Notes: generated by a model not told the origin, from the letters alone. A DNA stretch of 42,776 bases from Chloroflexota bacterium (GCA_016223105.1 JACRPR010000066.1:1-42776); one strand, 5' to 3'; shown: positions 33,836 through 41,598, counted from the stretch's first letter. Numbers and translations are program-made.

Positions 33836-36750
33836 CGCGCGGACACCTCGATCTCGAATGTAATCGCGCGATTTGGCAATTCATTTCCTTGCGCGTCGAA
33901 CGCGGGGAGACGTTCGCCGGAAATTGGATCGTACATTCCAACCCGGATCGTGTATTTGCCGGGCGCGACATTCAACGCGTGAGCGTCCGGCACGCGCTCG
34001 CCCGCGTCCCAGATGCGCGTCGGGTAACGATTGCCGCGCGGCGCGCCATCGGTCTGCGCGACGAGTTGACCGCGCGCGTCAACGATGTGAACAAAGACGT
34101 GATAATTTTTTTCGGGACGCGCGCGCGCGTGCCAATGCAAAATCAATTCGCGTGATTGCAGATCGTATCCCAGGAATTGAATCGCGTCGCCGAGTTGCGC
34201 GCGCAGAGCGGTGCGCGGATTCGCGTTCGGCGCGTTGATCGGCACGATCACCTCGCCCAAATCCACCACCGCGTCCGGCGATTCGCCATCGGCGGTAACG
34301 ACCGGCAAGCGTTCGAGATTTTGCGCGCGATACAAACCGATGAGCAACCGATAAATGCCGGGCGACGCGTCGCGGGCAAGCGCGAGCGCGCGTTGATCGG
34401 AAACGATTCGACCGGGCGACCAAAGCATCGTTGGAAAAAACATATCTTGCGTCATTCCATCGCGTTGCGCGATCACGTTGCCATCCAAATCTACGAGTTG
34501 CGCCAAGACGGTGAAATCTTCAAACAGATCGCGCGTCGCGCGCCAATCCATTTTGATCGAAAGCGAATTACCCGCGTTCACGCGCGCCGGAAAAATCGCG
34601 TCCATCAATTCAATCGCGTCGCCGATGCGCGCGCGCGGATTCATCGCGATGGATTGACGCGGTGCGGATTGGATCAATTCGACAAACGCGACCTGAACAA
34701 AACGCGGCGACGCGCCGTAGCCGACTTGCAATTGATATTTTCCGGCGGGCATTTCACTCGCGAGCGGCAAATCGAAATGATCCTCGACAATTTCGTTCGG
34801 CACCCACACTTCGGGAAATCCGGTCGCATAGCGCGACGATTGCGCGCGCGTCGCCCACATGCGCCCGGCGTCATCCACCAAACGCCAGGTGAATGGCGCG
34901 TCCGCGATTTGTTGACGCGCAAACCACACAACTTGGAGATCAAGCGAATCGGATTGCGCGCGCCACGCGGTTGATGCGAGCGTCGCGTTTTCGATCCGCA
35001 AACCGATCAAGCGCAACGCGGGCGACACTTCGATTTGCGTGGATTGGATCGCGCGGCGCGGCGCGGTGAGCGCGACGAATGTTGATGGCAAAACCAGGAC
35101 GAGCACACTCGCGATCAAAATCAGTGCGATGCGCGTGCGCGCGAATCGAATGATCGCGCCAACCAGGATCAATGCGGCAAGCCCGGAAATAATCGCGCCG
35201 ATTTGACGCGCGAGTGTATCGCCAAACCAAATCACAACACGATGCGTGCCCGGCGGCAAATCCAGTGTGATCAATCCGAGCGGCGTGCTGGGAAATAGAT
35301 CGAGCGGCGCGCCGTCGAGCGTGGCTTGCCAGCCGGGAAAATAAAACGCGCGCAGTAAAATCGTTTCGGAATGTGACGACGATACGCGCAACGCGATGCG
35401 TTGTGGATCGAACGATTCGACCGCGATGCTCGGCGCGGGAAACGCGGAAGTTACATCGAGTTTCGGCGCGAGCGTTTGCACGGTCAACGGCAAATACTCG
35501 GCGAACGATCCGAAACCCAAGCCACGCGTGTTCGCTTCAAAACGCGCGATTTGTCCGATGGTCAGATCGCCACGCGGGTTGTCGAGTTTGCGCGCCGCGA
35601 GATTCGCGAGTCCGTTCCACGCGAGAATCGCGATCACGATCAACGCCATCGCGCGGCGCGATGCGAGCGCGCCGGTAATGATCGCGATGCCCAAGCCGAT
35701 CAAAACCTGGATGCGCCACGCGAATTGAATCGTTTTGAGCAAGGGCGCGTTCAACCAGAAATCGCGCGCGAAATCGAGCGAGAGCGCGATGCCGATCAAC
35801 GCGGTCGCGCCAAAAATCGCGAGCAAACCGCGATGCGCGCGCCACGCGAAAAAAATCGCGAGTAGTGCAATCGCGAGTGTGATCGGCGCGAACGGGTACG
35901 GTTGATCCACGTATTGAAACGGAACGCTCGCTTGAAGCGCGTGCGCGGGCGCGAGAAAACTGCCGACGAGCAAATCGGTGAGCGCTTTGTTCGCGCGACT
36001 GATCGCGACGAGCGGCAATTCGATCAGCATCGGCAACCAATAAAATGCCGCAAGTCCCGCGCCGATGATGCCCGCGCCAATCGCGCGCGCGAGCGCGCGC
36101 CGTTTCTCGCTAACGCGCGCGAGTTGCCACGCGAGAAACGCGATTAAAAATGGCGCGCTCAACAACGCGGTCAAGTTATGCGCGAGCAGAATCGCCGCGC
36201 TGAAAAATGCAAGCGCGACCATCGCGCTAACATCGCGCTGGAGAATGACGCGGCGGATCGCCCACGCGAACCAGGGCAAGAGCGCGGCGGCAAGCGCTTC
36301 GGCAAGCGCGCCGCGAATGTACACATCGAGCAAAAAGTACGGAAAGAAAATATACGCCGCCGCGACAAGCAAGCCGGCAAAATCGGAATCGAAGAGATCG
36401 CGACCAAGCACGAACGCGCCAAGCGCGGCGATGGCGACGATCAACGCGAGCGTTAATTGAAGCGCAACAGGCAAATCGAATCCGATGATGTGAAAAGTTT
36501 CCGCGAGGTAATACGCCAATGGCGGATAGAAATTGAAAATCGGATAACCGTAGCCGGACGCAAAATCGGATGCCCAGCGCGGATACACAATGCCTTGCCG
36601 AATCATTCGATCCAATTCGTCAATGCGAAAGAGATGCAAAAATCCGTCGTCGAGAAAAAGAAATCGCGACGGCGGAAGCAAGGGCGAAATTCCTAGCGCG
36701 ATCAGCGCGACCAGGACGAGGCGCGTGATCCAACGAGATTGATCGGTCAT
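33832..36750 (-). CDS. large membrane protein of the 6-pyruvoyl-tetrahydropterin-synthase-related type with three beta-sandwich modules
   Basis: 972-residue protein, first gene of the seven-gene operon. ATG 36750 (MTDQSRW) is preferred over the in-frame codon at 36762. The N-terminal loop FLDDGFLHLFRIDELDRMIR and YPRWASDFASGYGYPIFNFYPPLAYY match the membrane family loosely named PTPS-related, which is GT-C-like despite its name. Helices extend to about residue 385. A domain with FYFPGWQATLDGAPLDLF and PPGTHRVVIWF recalls the YfhO C-terminus, and a further helix follows near 540. Three tandem modules complete the protein (about 575-705, 710-840, 845-972; FTVLAQLVDLDGNVIAQRD, YHVFVHIVDARGQLVAQTD, PGKYTIRVGMYD). 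It overlaps the next gene by 4 nt. I saw no clear promoter upstream. Confidence 0.82.
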   Translation of the reverse strand: MTDQSRWITRLVLVALIALGISPLLPPSRFLFLDDGFLHLFRIDELDRMIRQGIVYPRWASDFASGYGYPIFNFYPPLAYYLAETFHIIGFDLPVALQLTLALIVAIAALGAFVLGRDLFDSDFAGLLVAAAYIFFPYFLLDVYIRGALAEALAAALLPWFAWAIRRVILQRDVSAMVALAFFSAAILLAHNLTALLSAPFLIAFLAWQLARVSEKRRALARAIGAGIIGAGLAAFYWLPMLIELPLVAISRANKALTDLLVGSFLAPAHALQASVPFQYVDQPYPFAPITLAIALLAIFFAWRAHRGLLAIFGATALIGIALSLDFARDFWLNAPLLKTIQFAWRIQVLIGLGIAIITGALASRRAMALIVIAILAWNGLANLAARKLDNPRGDLTIGQIARFEANTRGLGFGSFAEYLPLTVQTLAPKLDVTSAFPAPSIAVESFDPQRIALRVSSSHSETILLRAFYFPGWQATLDGAPLDLFPSTPLGLITLDLPPGTHRVVIWFGDTLARQIGAIISGLAALILVGAIIRFARTRIALILIASVLVLVLPSTFVALTAPRRAIQSTQIEVSPALRLIGLRIENATLASTAWRAQSDSLDLQVVWFARQQIADAPFTWRLVDDAGRMWATRAQSSRYATGFPEVWVPNEIVEDHFDLPLASEMPAGKYQLQVGYGASPRFVQVAFVELIQSAPRQSIAMNPRARIGDAIELMDAIFPARVNAGNSLSIKMDWRATRDLFEDFTVLAQLVDLDGNVIAQRDGMTQDMFFPTMLWSPGRIVSDQRALALARDASPGIYRLLIGLYRAQNLERLPVVTADGESPDAVVDLGEVIVPINAPNANPRTALRAQLGDAIQFLGYDLQSRELILHWHARARPEKNYHVFVHIVDARGQLVAQTDGAPRGNRYPTRIWDAGERVPDAHALNVAPGKYTIRVGMYDPISGERLPAFDAQGNELPNRAITFEIEVSAR

Positions 36751-36774
36751 AAAAAAAATCAAAACCGTTCAAAT

Positions 36775-36863
36775 GTCATTGCGAGCAAAGCGAAGCAATC
36801 CCCGCGTTGCGGATCCGGATCGATCACATCGGGGATTGCTTCGCAAAAACCGCTCGCAATGAC
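36775..36863. repeat. inverted repeat of the CATTGCGAGC type
   Basis: GTCATTGCGAGC (36775-36786) and CGAAGCAATCCCCG (36791-36804) are mirrored by CGGGGATTGCTTCG (36830-36843) and GCTCGCAATGAC (36852-36863), with a 25-nt spacer. This is a dispersed palindrome common in bacterial intergenic DNA. It fills most of the gap between the operon start and the GT2 gene (36751-36918), which has no gene. Confidence 0.85.
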
Positions 36864-36892
36864 GGACGGGATTGAACGCTCACAAAAAATCA

Positions 36893-36912
36893 AGCGGGCA
36901 AAAATGCCCGCT
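36893..36912 (-). terminator. rho-independent terminator after the GT2 gene
   Basis: AGCGGGCA (36893-36900) and TGCCCGCT (36905-36912) form an 8-bp stem with a 4-nt loop. On the minus strand it follows the stop at 36919 within 10 nt and is followed by TTGATTTTTT, a good U tract. It separates the GT2/thioredoxin/radical SAM run from the large operon. Confidence 0.8.
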
Positions 36913-36918
36913 CATTTT

Positions 36919-37650
36919 CTACACATTTGGTTCTTTTTGCAAATCGGCGCGCGCAACGAGTGGCGGCGCGCTACCGAGCAAACCGAAACGTTTGCGAAAG
37001 AGAAAAAACAAATTGTAAAATCCGTCGCGCCAGATTCGCAATTTGCTAACGCCGTGCCGTTCTTTGTAATAGACCGGCAGTTCGATGCCGCGAATGATTT
37101 TCTTTTTCGACATCGCTTCGAGTTTGATCTCTTCCGAAAACGCCATTCCGTCGCTCGTGAGCCGCAGGTGTTCGAGAATCGCGCGTTTGAACACCCACAT
37201 GCCCGATTGCGAATCGCGCACGCGAAACCAAAATAAAATGAGGATGAAAAAATTTAGCACGTCGTTGCCGAACACGCGCAACCAATTACTCGGTTTGTCT
37301 TTATGCCCGGTGCGATCACAAGTGATGAAATCGAAATTTTCATCAATCATCACGTCGAGCAGGATCGGAATAAAATTGCGCGGGTACGTGCCGTCGGCGT
37401 CCATCGTTACGATGATGTCGCCGGTCGCATTCCGCAAGCCGGTTTTGTACGCCGCGCCGTATCCTTGTTTCGATTCGCGAATCACGCGCGCGCCAAAACT
37501 GCGCGCGACCTCCGCGGTGCGATCGGTCGAGTTGTTGTCCACCGCGATCACTTCGTCAATGAGCGCGGGCAGATCGCGATAGACCTCGGGCAAGCCGTAT
37601 TCTTCGTTAAAGCACGGCATCACGAGCGAGATGCGATGATTTTTGTACAT
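36919..37650 (-). CDS. family 2 glycosyltransferase, polyprenyl-phosphate-sugar synthase-like
   Basis: 243-residue GT2 with the GT-A fold: ISLVMPCFNEEYGLPEVYRD, IDEVIAVDNNSTDRTAEVA, GYGAAYKTGLRNATGDIIVT, and the metal-binding DADGTYP. The acceptor region DSQSGMWVFKRAILE and the C-terminal GIELPVYYKERHGVSKLRIWRDG match dolichol-phosphate mannose synthase-like enzymes. It would load a sugar onto undecaprenyl phosphate on the cytoplasmic face, giving the lipid-linked donor that GT-C enzymes use. ATG 37650 shares one base with the upstream stop (TAATG), pointing to coupling with the thioredoxin-like gene. A terminator follows. Confidence 0.87.
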   Translation of the reverse strand: MYKNHRISLVMPCFNEEYGLPEVYRDLPALIDEVIAVDNNSTDRTAEVARSFGARVIRESKQGYGAAYKTGLRNATGDIIVTMDADGTYPRNFIPILLDVMIDENFDFITCDRTGHKDKPSNWLRVFGNDVLNFFILILFWFRVRDSQSGMWVFKRAILEHLRLTSDGMAFSEEIKLEAMSKKKIIRGIELPVYYKERHGVSKLRIWRDGFYNLFFLFRKRFGLLGSAPPLVARADLQKEPNV

Positions 37651-38150
37651 TACGGTTTCGCTACCAACTTGAGTTGTTGCTCCAATTCTTCGCCGGTCAC
37701 AAAGCCGCGTTTTTTCCAAATCACTTTGCCGGTCCCATCCAACAGAAACATATCCGGTTGAACCGTGTAACCGAGTTTACGTTTCGCATCCTGGGTCGCG
37801 GGGTTGTCAATATCGAGATAGACAAAATCTATACAACCACCATACTTGGCTTCGAGCCCGTGCACGACGGGTTTGATCGCGTTGCACGTCGTTCACCAAA
37901 ACGCGAAAAACTCGACGAGTTTCGGTTTCGCGGACGCTTCGAGTTTTTTCGGATCGTCGGAGCGAAATTGATCCGGCGGCGCGGCGTTCGTCGTCGTGCA
38001 CGATGCCGCATTCGATGCGGCGGCTTGGGTTGGCGCGGGCGCAACCGATGGTTGAACATTCGATTGAGTTGGCGCGCTAGTCGGCGCGGCAGTCGGCGCG
38101 CACGCGACGAGAGTCATCACCACAAGCACGAACAAAATTTTTGATTTCAT
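37650..38150 (-). CDS. thioredoxin-fold lipoprotein with in-frame UGA at the first active-site Cys (candidate selenoprotein)
   Basis: Read through TGA 37893-37895, this is a 166-residue exported thioredoxin-like protein. ATG 38150 follows GGAAAAATTG. A signal peptide with lipobox LVAC (Cys17) precedes a long Pro/Thr/Ala linker. The domain follows: KPKLVEFFAFW-UGA-TTCNAIKPVV, then CIDFVYLDIDNPATQDAKRK, VQPDMFLLDGTGKVIWKKRG and EELEQQLKL. The UGA (codon 86) stands exactly where WCxxC proteins have their first Cys, and Cys89 is kept. About 80 codons after the UGA are intact and typical, including the proline preceding the strand (VQPD). Either UGA encodes selenocysteine or a TGC-to-TGA mutation has killed the gene. 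Short stems are possible just after the UGA (37864-37869 with 37887-37892, or 37859-37864 with 37883-37888), but they are not a convincing SECIS by eye. Confidence 0.75.
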
Positions 38151-38164
38151 CAATTTTTCCTTTT

Positions 38165-38192
38165 CACGCTTTACGTTTCACGTCTTACGTTT
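38165..38192. repeat. 14-bp tandem repeat at the radical SAM 3' end
   Basis: CACGCTTTACGTTT and CACGTCTTACGTTT in tandem, a doubled form of the ACGTAAA heptamer family. It overlaps the final codons and the TAA (38185-38187) of the radical SAM gene, so the repeat supplies its stop codon. Confidence 0.8.
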
Positions 38193-39384
38193 CAACGCGA
38201 TAACTTTCGACCGCGCGCGGCGCAGAGTTCATCACTTCAGGCGAAAGACCGTGACGCAATTGCGCCCATTTCAAACTCGCCCACTCTTTGAGAATGACCG
38301 GGTACATCAACGGGTTGAACAAAATGTTGACGGTCATAAAACATTCGTAGGTGCAATAGCATTTCGTTTTCGAAATCCACTCGCGCACGTCGTCGGCTTT
38401 TTGCGATTCCCAGATTTTTTTGAAATTGTAATCGAAATCGCGCACGTTGCCGAGAATTTTTTCTTCGAGCAATTCACACGCCAGCACGTCGCCGTTCGCG
38501 TACATCGCGCCGCCGAGCGAACCGGCATAACACGGAATCACAAAGCGGCGTTCCTTCACCATCTTGGTAATCATCTTGGGGCGAATGATGCGCTTGGCGT
38601 TGATGAAATCGCCGAAGGGCAATTTGTAATAGCCGGACAATTCGCGCGATTTGTTATCCGCTTCGAGCCGATAGTGAAAGTTCATATAGTTGTCAATGTC
38701 GAATTGATTCGCCTTCGGATCAATCGGCGGCGTGAATTTCGCCGCGGGGTCTTTCGGTCCACCGCGCAGAAGCAGAGTGAACACGGTGTTGACGCCGACG
38801 TACGTGCGGAGGTAATCGTAAATTTCATCGAGCCGATCGTGATTGTACGCGCTGACCGCGATTTGAATGCACGCGGAAAAACTGGGATAGTGTTTTTCGA
38901 GCACGCGCAATTCGCGATAGGTACGAATCGCGCGGTCGAACAAACCTTTAAAGCCGCGAAACTTGTCGTGATCTTCTTCCACGCCGTCAATCGAAATGTC
39001 AATGTGCAAATCCATCTCGGGGCACGCGTCGAGCATTTCGCGCGCGCCGTCCACAACGCGACTCGTGAGCGAGCCGTTCGTCGGGATGCCGACGTTCGGC
39101 GCGTGATTGTTCTTGTGAAAAATCTTGACGATTTCCGGTAAATCTTTTCGCAAGAACGGTTCGCCGCCGGTCGGCGTGAAGAAAATCATATCGTCCATCG
39201 TGCGACTAACTTTTTCGATTTCGTCAATCGTCAGTTCGCCGGTGTGCCGTTCGTGCGAACCGAGCAAACAGTGCCCACAGCGCGCGTTGCAATTTTTCGT
39301 GATGAAGAGGACAAAGTATAACGGCGACGCGCCTTTTTTGTACAAGATGCGCGGCGCGAATTTCATATAGTTCATCAGAGACAT
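38185..39384 (-). CDS. radical SAM protein with SPASM-like C-terminal cysteines
   Basis: 399-residue radical SAM enzyme. The cluster motif CNARCGHC places Cys at 32, 36 and 39, with FFTPTGGEPFLRKDL as the GGE (SAM-binding) motif and DLHIDISIDGVEEDHDKFRG downstream. The C-terminus has further Cys (IPCYAGSLGGAMYANGDVLACE, then KTKCYCTYECF), which would bind auxiliary iron-sulfur clusters as in SPASM enzymes. The last 40 residues are hydrophobic or basic and may contact the membrane. Substrate unknown: it could be a peptide, as for many SPASM proteins, but no precursor peptide gene was found beside it. It lies 34 nt upstream of the thioredoxin-like gene in the same orientation and may depend on its reducing power. 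Confidence 0.9.
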   Translation of the reverse strand: MSLMNYMKFAPRILYKKGASPLYFVLFITKNCNARCGHCLLGSHERHTGELTIDEIEKVSRTMDDMIFFTPTGGEPFLRKDLPEIVKIFHKNNHAPNVGIPTNGSLTSRVVDGAREMLDACPEMDLHIDISIDGVEEDHDKFRGFKGLFDRAIRTYRELRVLEKHYPSFSACIQIAVSAYNHDRLDEIYDYLRTYVGVNTVFTLLLRGGPKDPAAKFTPPIDPKANQFDIDNYMNFHYRLEADNKSRELSGYYKLPFGDFINAKRIIRPKMITKMVKERRFVIPCYAGSLGGAMYANGDVLACELLEEKILGNVRDFDYNFKKIWESQKADDVREWISKTKCYCTYECFMTVNILFNPLMYPVILKEWASLKWAQLRHGLSPEVMNSAPRAVESYRVET

Positions 39385-39407
39385 CGCGTTACCTCTTTCA
39401 TTTGATT

Positions 39408-39770
39408 CTACGCCGCGACCTGGTCCGGCAAAGGCGGAACGTGCGGCGACAGAGACAATCCAACACTCAAGAAATCATTGACGGGTGGCGTAGTCAGCAC
39501 TGCCAAAACCGCTTGCCAGAGATCTTCCGGCAGATTTCGCAGATTTGCCAATGGCACACTGAGCGGCGTGTTGCGGTAATGCGCCATCATTCGCGCGAAA
39601 CTAATAAAAGTCAATCCGACCGCGCGCGGCGGCGTGCCGGTCGTTTTGCCGGTATCAAGGCGTAACAAGATATTGTCAGCCAACTCGACGCCGGTTACAT
39701 GCTCGCTTTTACCAAACGAGACATAGAGCACATCCGCCTCTTCGTCATAGTCGGTTTTTATTTCGTTCAT
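39408..39770 (-). CDS. DUF2283 protein, likely antitoxin partner
   Basis: 120-residue protein. The first 55 residues match DUF2283: YDEEADVLYVSFGKSE, then ELADNILLRLD and RAVGLTFISFARM. A C-terminal extension (NLRNLPEDLWQAVLAVL, SVGLSLSPHVPPLP) is unlike the compact family members. DUF2283 genes are often beside small toxin-like genes; here the PBECR-like gene ends 3 nt upstream, so the two are probably translated together. Role as antitoxin is inferred. Confidence 0.72.
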   Translation of the reverse strand: MNEIKTDYDEEADVLYVSFGKSEHVTGVELADNILLRLDTGKTTGTPPRAVGLTFISFARMMAHYRNTPLSVPLANLRNLPEDLWQAVLAVLTTPPVNDFLSVGLSLSPHVPPLPDQVAA

Positions 39771-39773
39771 ACT

Positions 39774-40106
39774 CTACTCCTCGAAAGATTGGCAATACGC
39801 GGTCGTCACAAATTTTTCTTCGCGCATCGAGCCATCCGGATCGGTGTGCCAACGAAAACGCACACAAACAACCAAATGCGTATTATCATCCGGCAAGTCC
39901 GCAAAGAATCGGTAATATCGGTAGCCGTTGGGATCGTACGGGTCTTGACGACGACGCCCCAAGCGAATCGTTTCCGCGACCTCGTCAAAAAATGGCGCAA
40001 CTTCGGGATGATTGTCTGGATCAATAATGTGCGCCCACCGTTCACGCGTCAAATAGATTTCATTGCCAAAACGATCGCGCTGAGTCCAGAGTTTGCCGCC
40101 GGGCAT
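39774..40106 (-). CDS. PBECR-like (barnase/EndoU/RelE-related) small nuclease-like protein, possible toxin
   Basis: 110-residue protein with the pattern DRFGNEIYLTRERWAHIIDP, FFDEVAETIRLGRRRQDPYD, YRYYRFFADLPDDNTHLVVC and MREEKFVTTAYCQSF. The 'LTxERWxHI...Yy+f...VVVxF...FvxTAY' layout belongs to a small family I associate with PBECR-type RNase-fold domains. The conserved Arg-Trp-x-His and the final Thr-Ala-Tyr are present. It sits immediately upstream of DUF2283 on the same strand, forming a two-gene unit. Toxicity is inferred, not shown. Confidence 0.55.
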   Translation of the reverse strand: MPGGKLWTQRDRFGNEIYLTRERWAHIIDPDNHPEVAPFFDEVAETIRLGRRRQDPYDPNGYRYYRFFADLPDDNTHLVVCVRFRWHTDPDGSMREEKFVTTAYCQSFEE

Positions 40107-40142
40107 ATTGATTGTCTCCGAATAAAATCGTTCTGGAAATTG

Positions 40143-40495
40143 TTATGCTTTTGCTCTACCGCGCACCTGGTATAATCGAATCAACTCGCGCACAACCGGC
40201 AATAGTTCACGCGGCACTTGAACCGTCGTTCGTTCTTTGCGCGCCATTTCATCTTCTGCAACGGCTTGGTCCTCGGTTTGCGTTTCATAATGGCGCAACA
40301 CTTTACGCACGCGTTTTTCGTTCCATCCTTTTGGAAGATGATTCGTTTCCGCCCAGAGTTCCATTGCAACTTTGATTTCAGCTAATGCGGCTTCTTCCGT
40401 TTCGCCAAACGCGGAACATCCCGGTAATTCAGAAACAATCGCGACGTACCCCGCATCTTTTTCGCTGTAGAAATTTGGATCGCGTATTTGGACAT
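40143..40495 (-). pseudogene. hicB: HicB-like antitoxin gene with a 5' frameshift
   Basis: From ATG 40495 the frame reads MSKYAIQI. One base must then be gained near the AAA/TTT run at 40471-40476 to continue as FYSEKDAGYVAIVSELPGCS, AFGETEEAALAEIKVAMELW. This is a standard HicB fold, and a C-terminal helical part (KRVRKVLRHYETQTEDQAVA, then VPRELLPVVRELIRLY) follows. Read without correction, only a 73-residue C-terminal piece starting at an internal ATG is open. No HicA toxin gene lies on either side. It is either decaying or affected by a homopolymer error. Its start is 2 nt after the upstream GT2 stop. Confidence 0.7.
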
Positions 40496-40496
40496 T

Positions 40497-41486
40497 TCAA
40501 TACCGTTTGCCCTGCACAAACTCGATCCCCGCCATCACCATCCCACATCCAACCGCGCTCACATCCACCGGTTGAAACAACCCGGCAAGCATCGTGAACC
40601 GCGCGCCGCGTTCGCGCGCGAGATACGCGAACCAGGGAAAGAATAAAACGTAAAACGTAACGAGTAAAATTCCGCCCACACTGGCCACGAACCAATTACC
40701 AATTACGATTCCCGCGCCGAGCGCGCTCATCGCCGCAAACAACGTCGGCACCGCGAGTTGGTAAAACACCGGGACGCTCGTGTAAAAGGGTTGACCGCGT
40801 TTCCGCAGGCGCATCAGCATCAACGCGCGCGCGCGGAGGAAATCGGTACGCAAAACTTCGGCGAGCGTGTACTGTTTGTGATGCACCGCCGCGACAGCGG
40901 GATCCAGAATAATGGTGTGCCCCGCGCTCCACGCGCGCTGACCGAACTCGGTATCCTCTGCAATGCTCGCGCCGGCATAATTTTCATCAAAGCCGCCGAG
41001 TTGCGAAAAAATTGCGCGGCGCATCGCGGCGATGCTCGTGTAAAATAAACCGATCCGTTCGCGCGGCACGCGCGCGTACGTGAACCGCATCCATAAATTT
41101 TTAAAGTTGCTCGCGAAATCGTCGAACGGAATTTTGCGATCGAGCAAGCCGACCACGCCGGCGACACGCGCATCCGCGAAATTTTCCGCGAGCGATTGCA
41201 ATGCGTCGCGCGCGACGATCACATCGTCGTCGGTGAAAAAAAGCACATCGCCGGTCGCGATGTCTGCGCCGCGATTTTTCGCGCGCGCCGCGCCGATGTT
41301 TTCGCGCAGACGGATCACGCGACAATCGAATTGCGCCGCGATGCGCGCGGAATCATCGGACGACGCGTCGTCCACGACAATGATCTCGTGCGGCGGCATA
41401 GACGAAGCGCGCAACGCGCGCAGACATTCGGACAAGGTTTCTGCGCCGTTGCGCGTGGGGATGACAACAGAAATTCGACAATTCAT
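40497..41486 (-). CDS. family 2 glycosyltransferase with C-terminal membrane helices
   Basis: 329-residue GT2: ISVVIPTRNGAETLSECLRA, HEIIVVDDASSDDSARIAA, NIGAARAKNRGADIATGDVL, and the DXD-like FFTDDDVIV. GGFDENYAGASIAEDTEFGQ supplies the acidic acceptor-side ED motif. The last 100 residues contain two or three membrane helices, so it is a membrane-associated cytoplasmic enzyme. Heptamer repeats at 40645-40665 and 40692-40705 fall inside these helices (VTFYVLFF, VIGNW). A promoter lies just upstream, which makes this the first gene of the leftward run down to 36919. The sugar is unknown. Confidence 0.87.
   Translation of the reverse strand: MNCRISVVIPTRNGAETLSECLRALRASSMPPHEIIVVDDASSDDSARIAAQFDCRVIRLRENIGAARAKNRGADIATGDVLFFTDDDVIVARDALQSLAENFADARVAGVVGLLDRKIPFDDFASNFKNLWMRFTYARVPRERIGLFYTSIAAMRRAIFSQLGGFDENYAGASIAEDTEFGQRAWSAGHTIILDPAVAAVHHKQYTLAEVLRTDFLRARALMLMRLRKRGQPFYTSVPVFYQLAVPTLFAAMSALGAGIVIGNWFVASVGGILLVTFYVLFFPWFAYLARERGARFTMLAGLFQPVDVSAVGCGMVMAGIEFVQGKRY
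40645..40705. repeat. two heptamer tracts in the GT2 gene
   Basis: 40645-40665: AAAACGT, AAAACGT, AACGAGT. 40692-40705: CCAATTA twice. Both fall within C-terminal membrane helices of the GT2 protein without breaking the frame. Confidence 0.75.
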
Positions 41487-41503
41487 TTCGCGGCTGTGGC
41501 GCG

Positions 41504-41533
41504 ATTATAGCACACCGGTCAAGCGTTCGTCAA
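41504..41533 (-). promoter_or_regulatory. sigma70-like promoter for the leftward GT2-to-GT2 run
   Basis: On the minus strand, TTGACG (41528-41533) and a perfect TATAAT (41504-41509) are separated by 18 nt. The start of transcription would be only about 10 nt before ATG 41486, so the leader is very short. Confidence 0.6.
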
Positions 41534-41589
41534 AGTAACACACGCGCGCGGCTTGACACTTTTCTTACATCCGCGATTCCGCAAGAGTG

Positions 41590-41598
41590 TGTTATACT
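41590..41598 (+). promoter_or_regulatory. possible extended -10 promoter for the PLP enzyme
   Basis: TGTTATACT gives an extended -10 (TGnTATACT) about 35 nt before ATG 41633. No good -35 lies at the right distance; a TTGACA at 41553-41558 is too far (34 nt). Confidence 0.4.

Noticed and set aside
41553-41598. TTGACA...TATACT as a standard promoter
   Set aside because: The spacing is 34 nt, twice the normal distance; only the extended -10 was kept.
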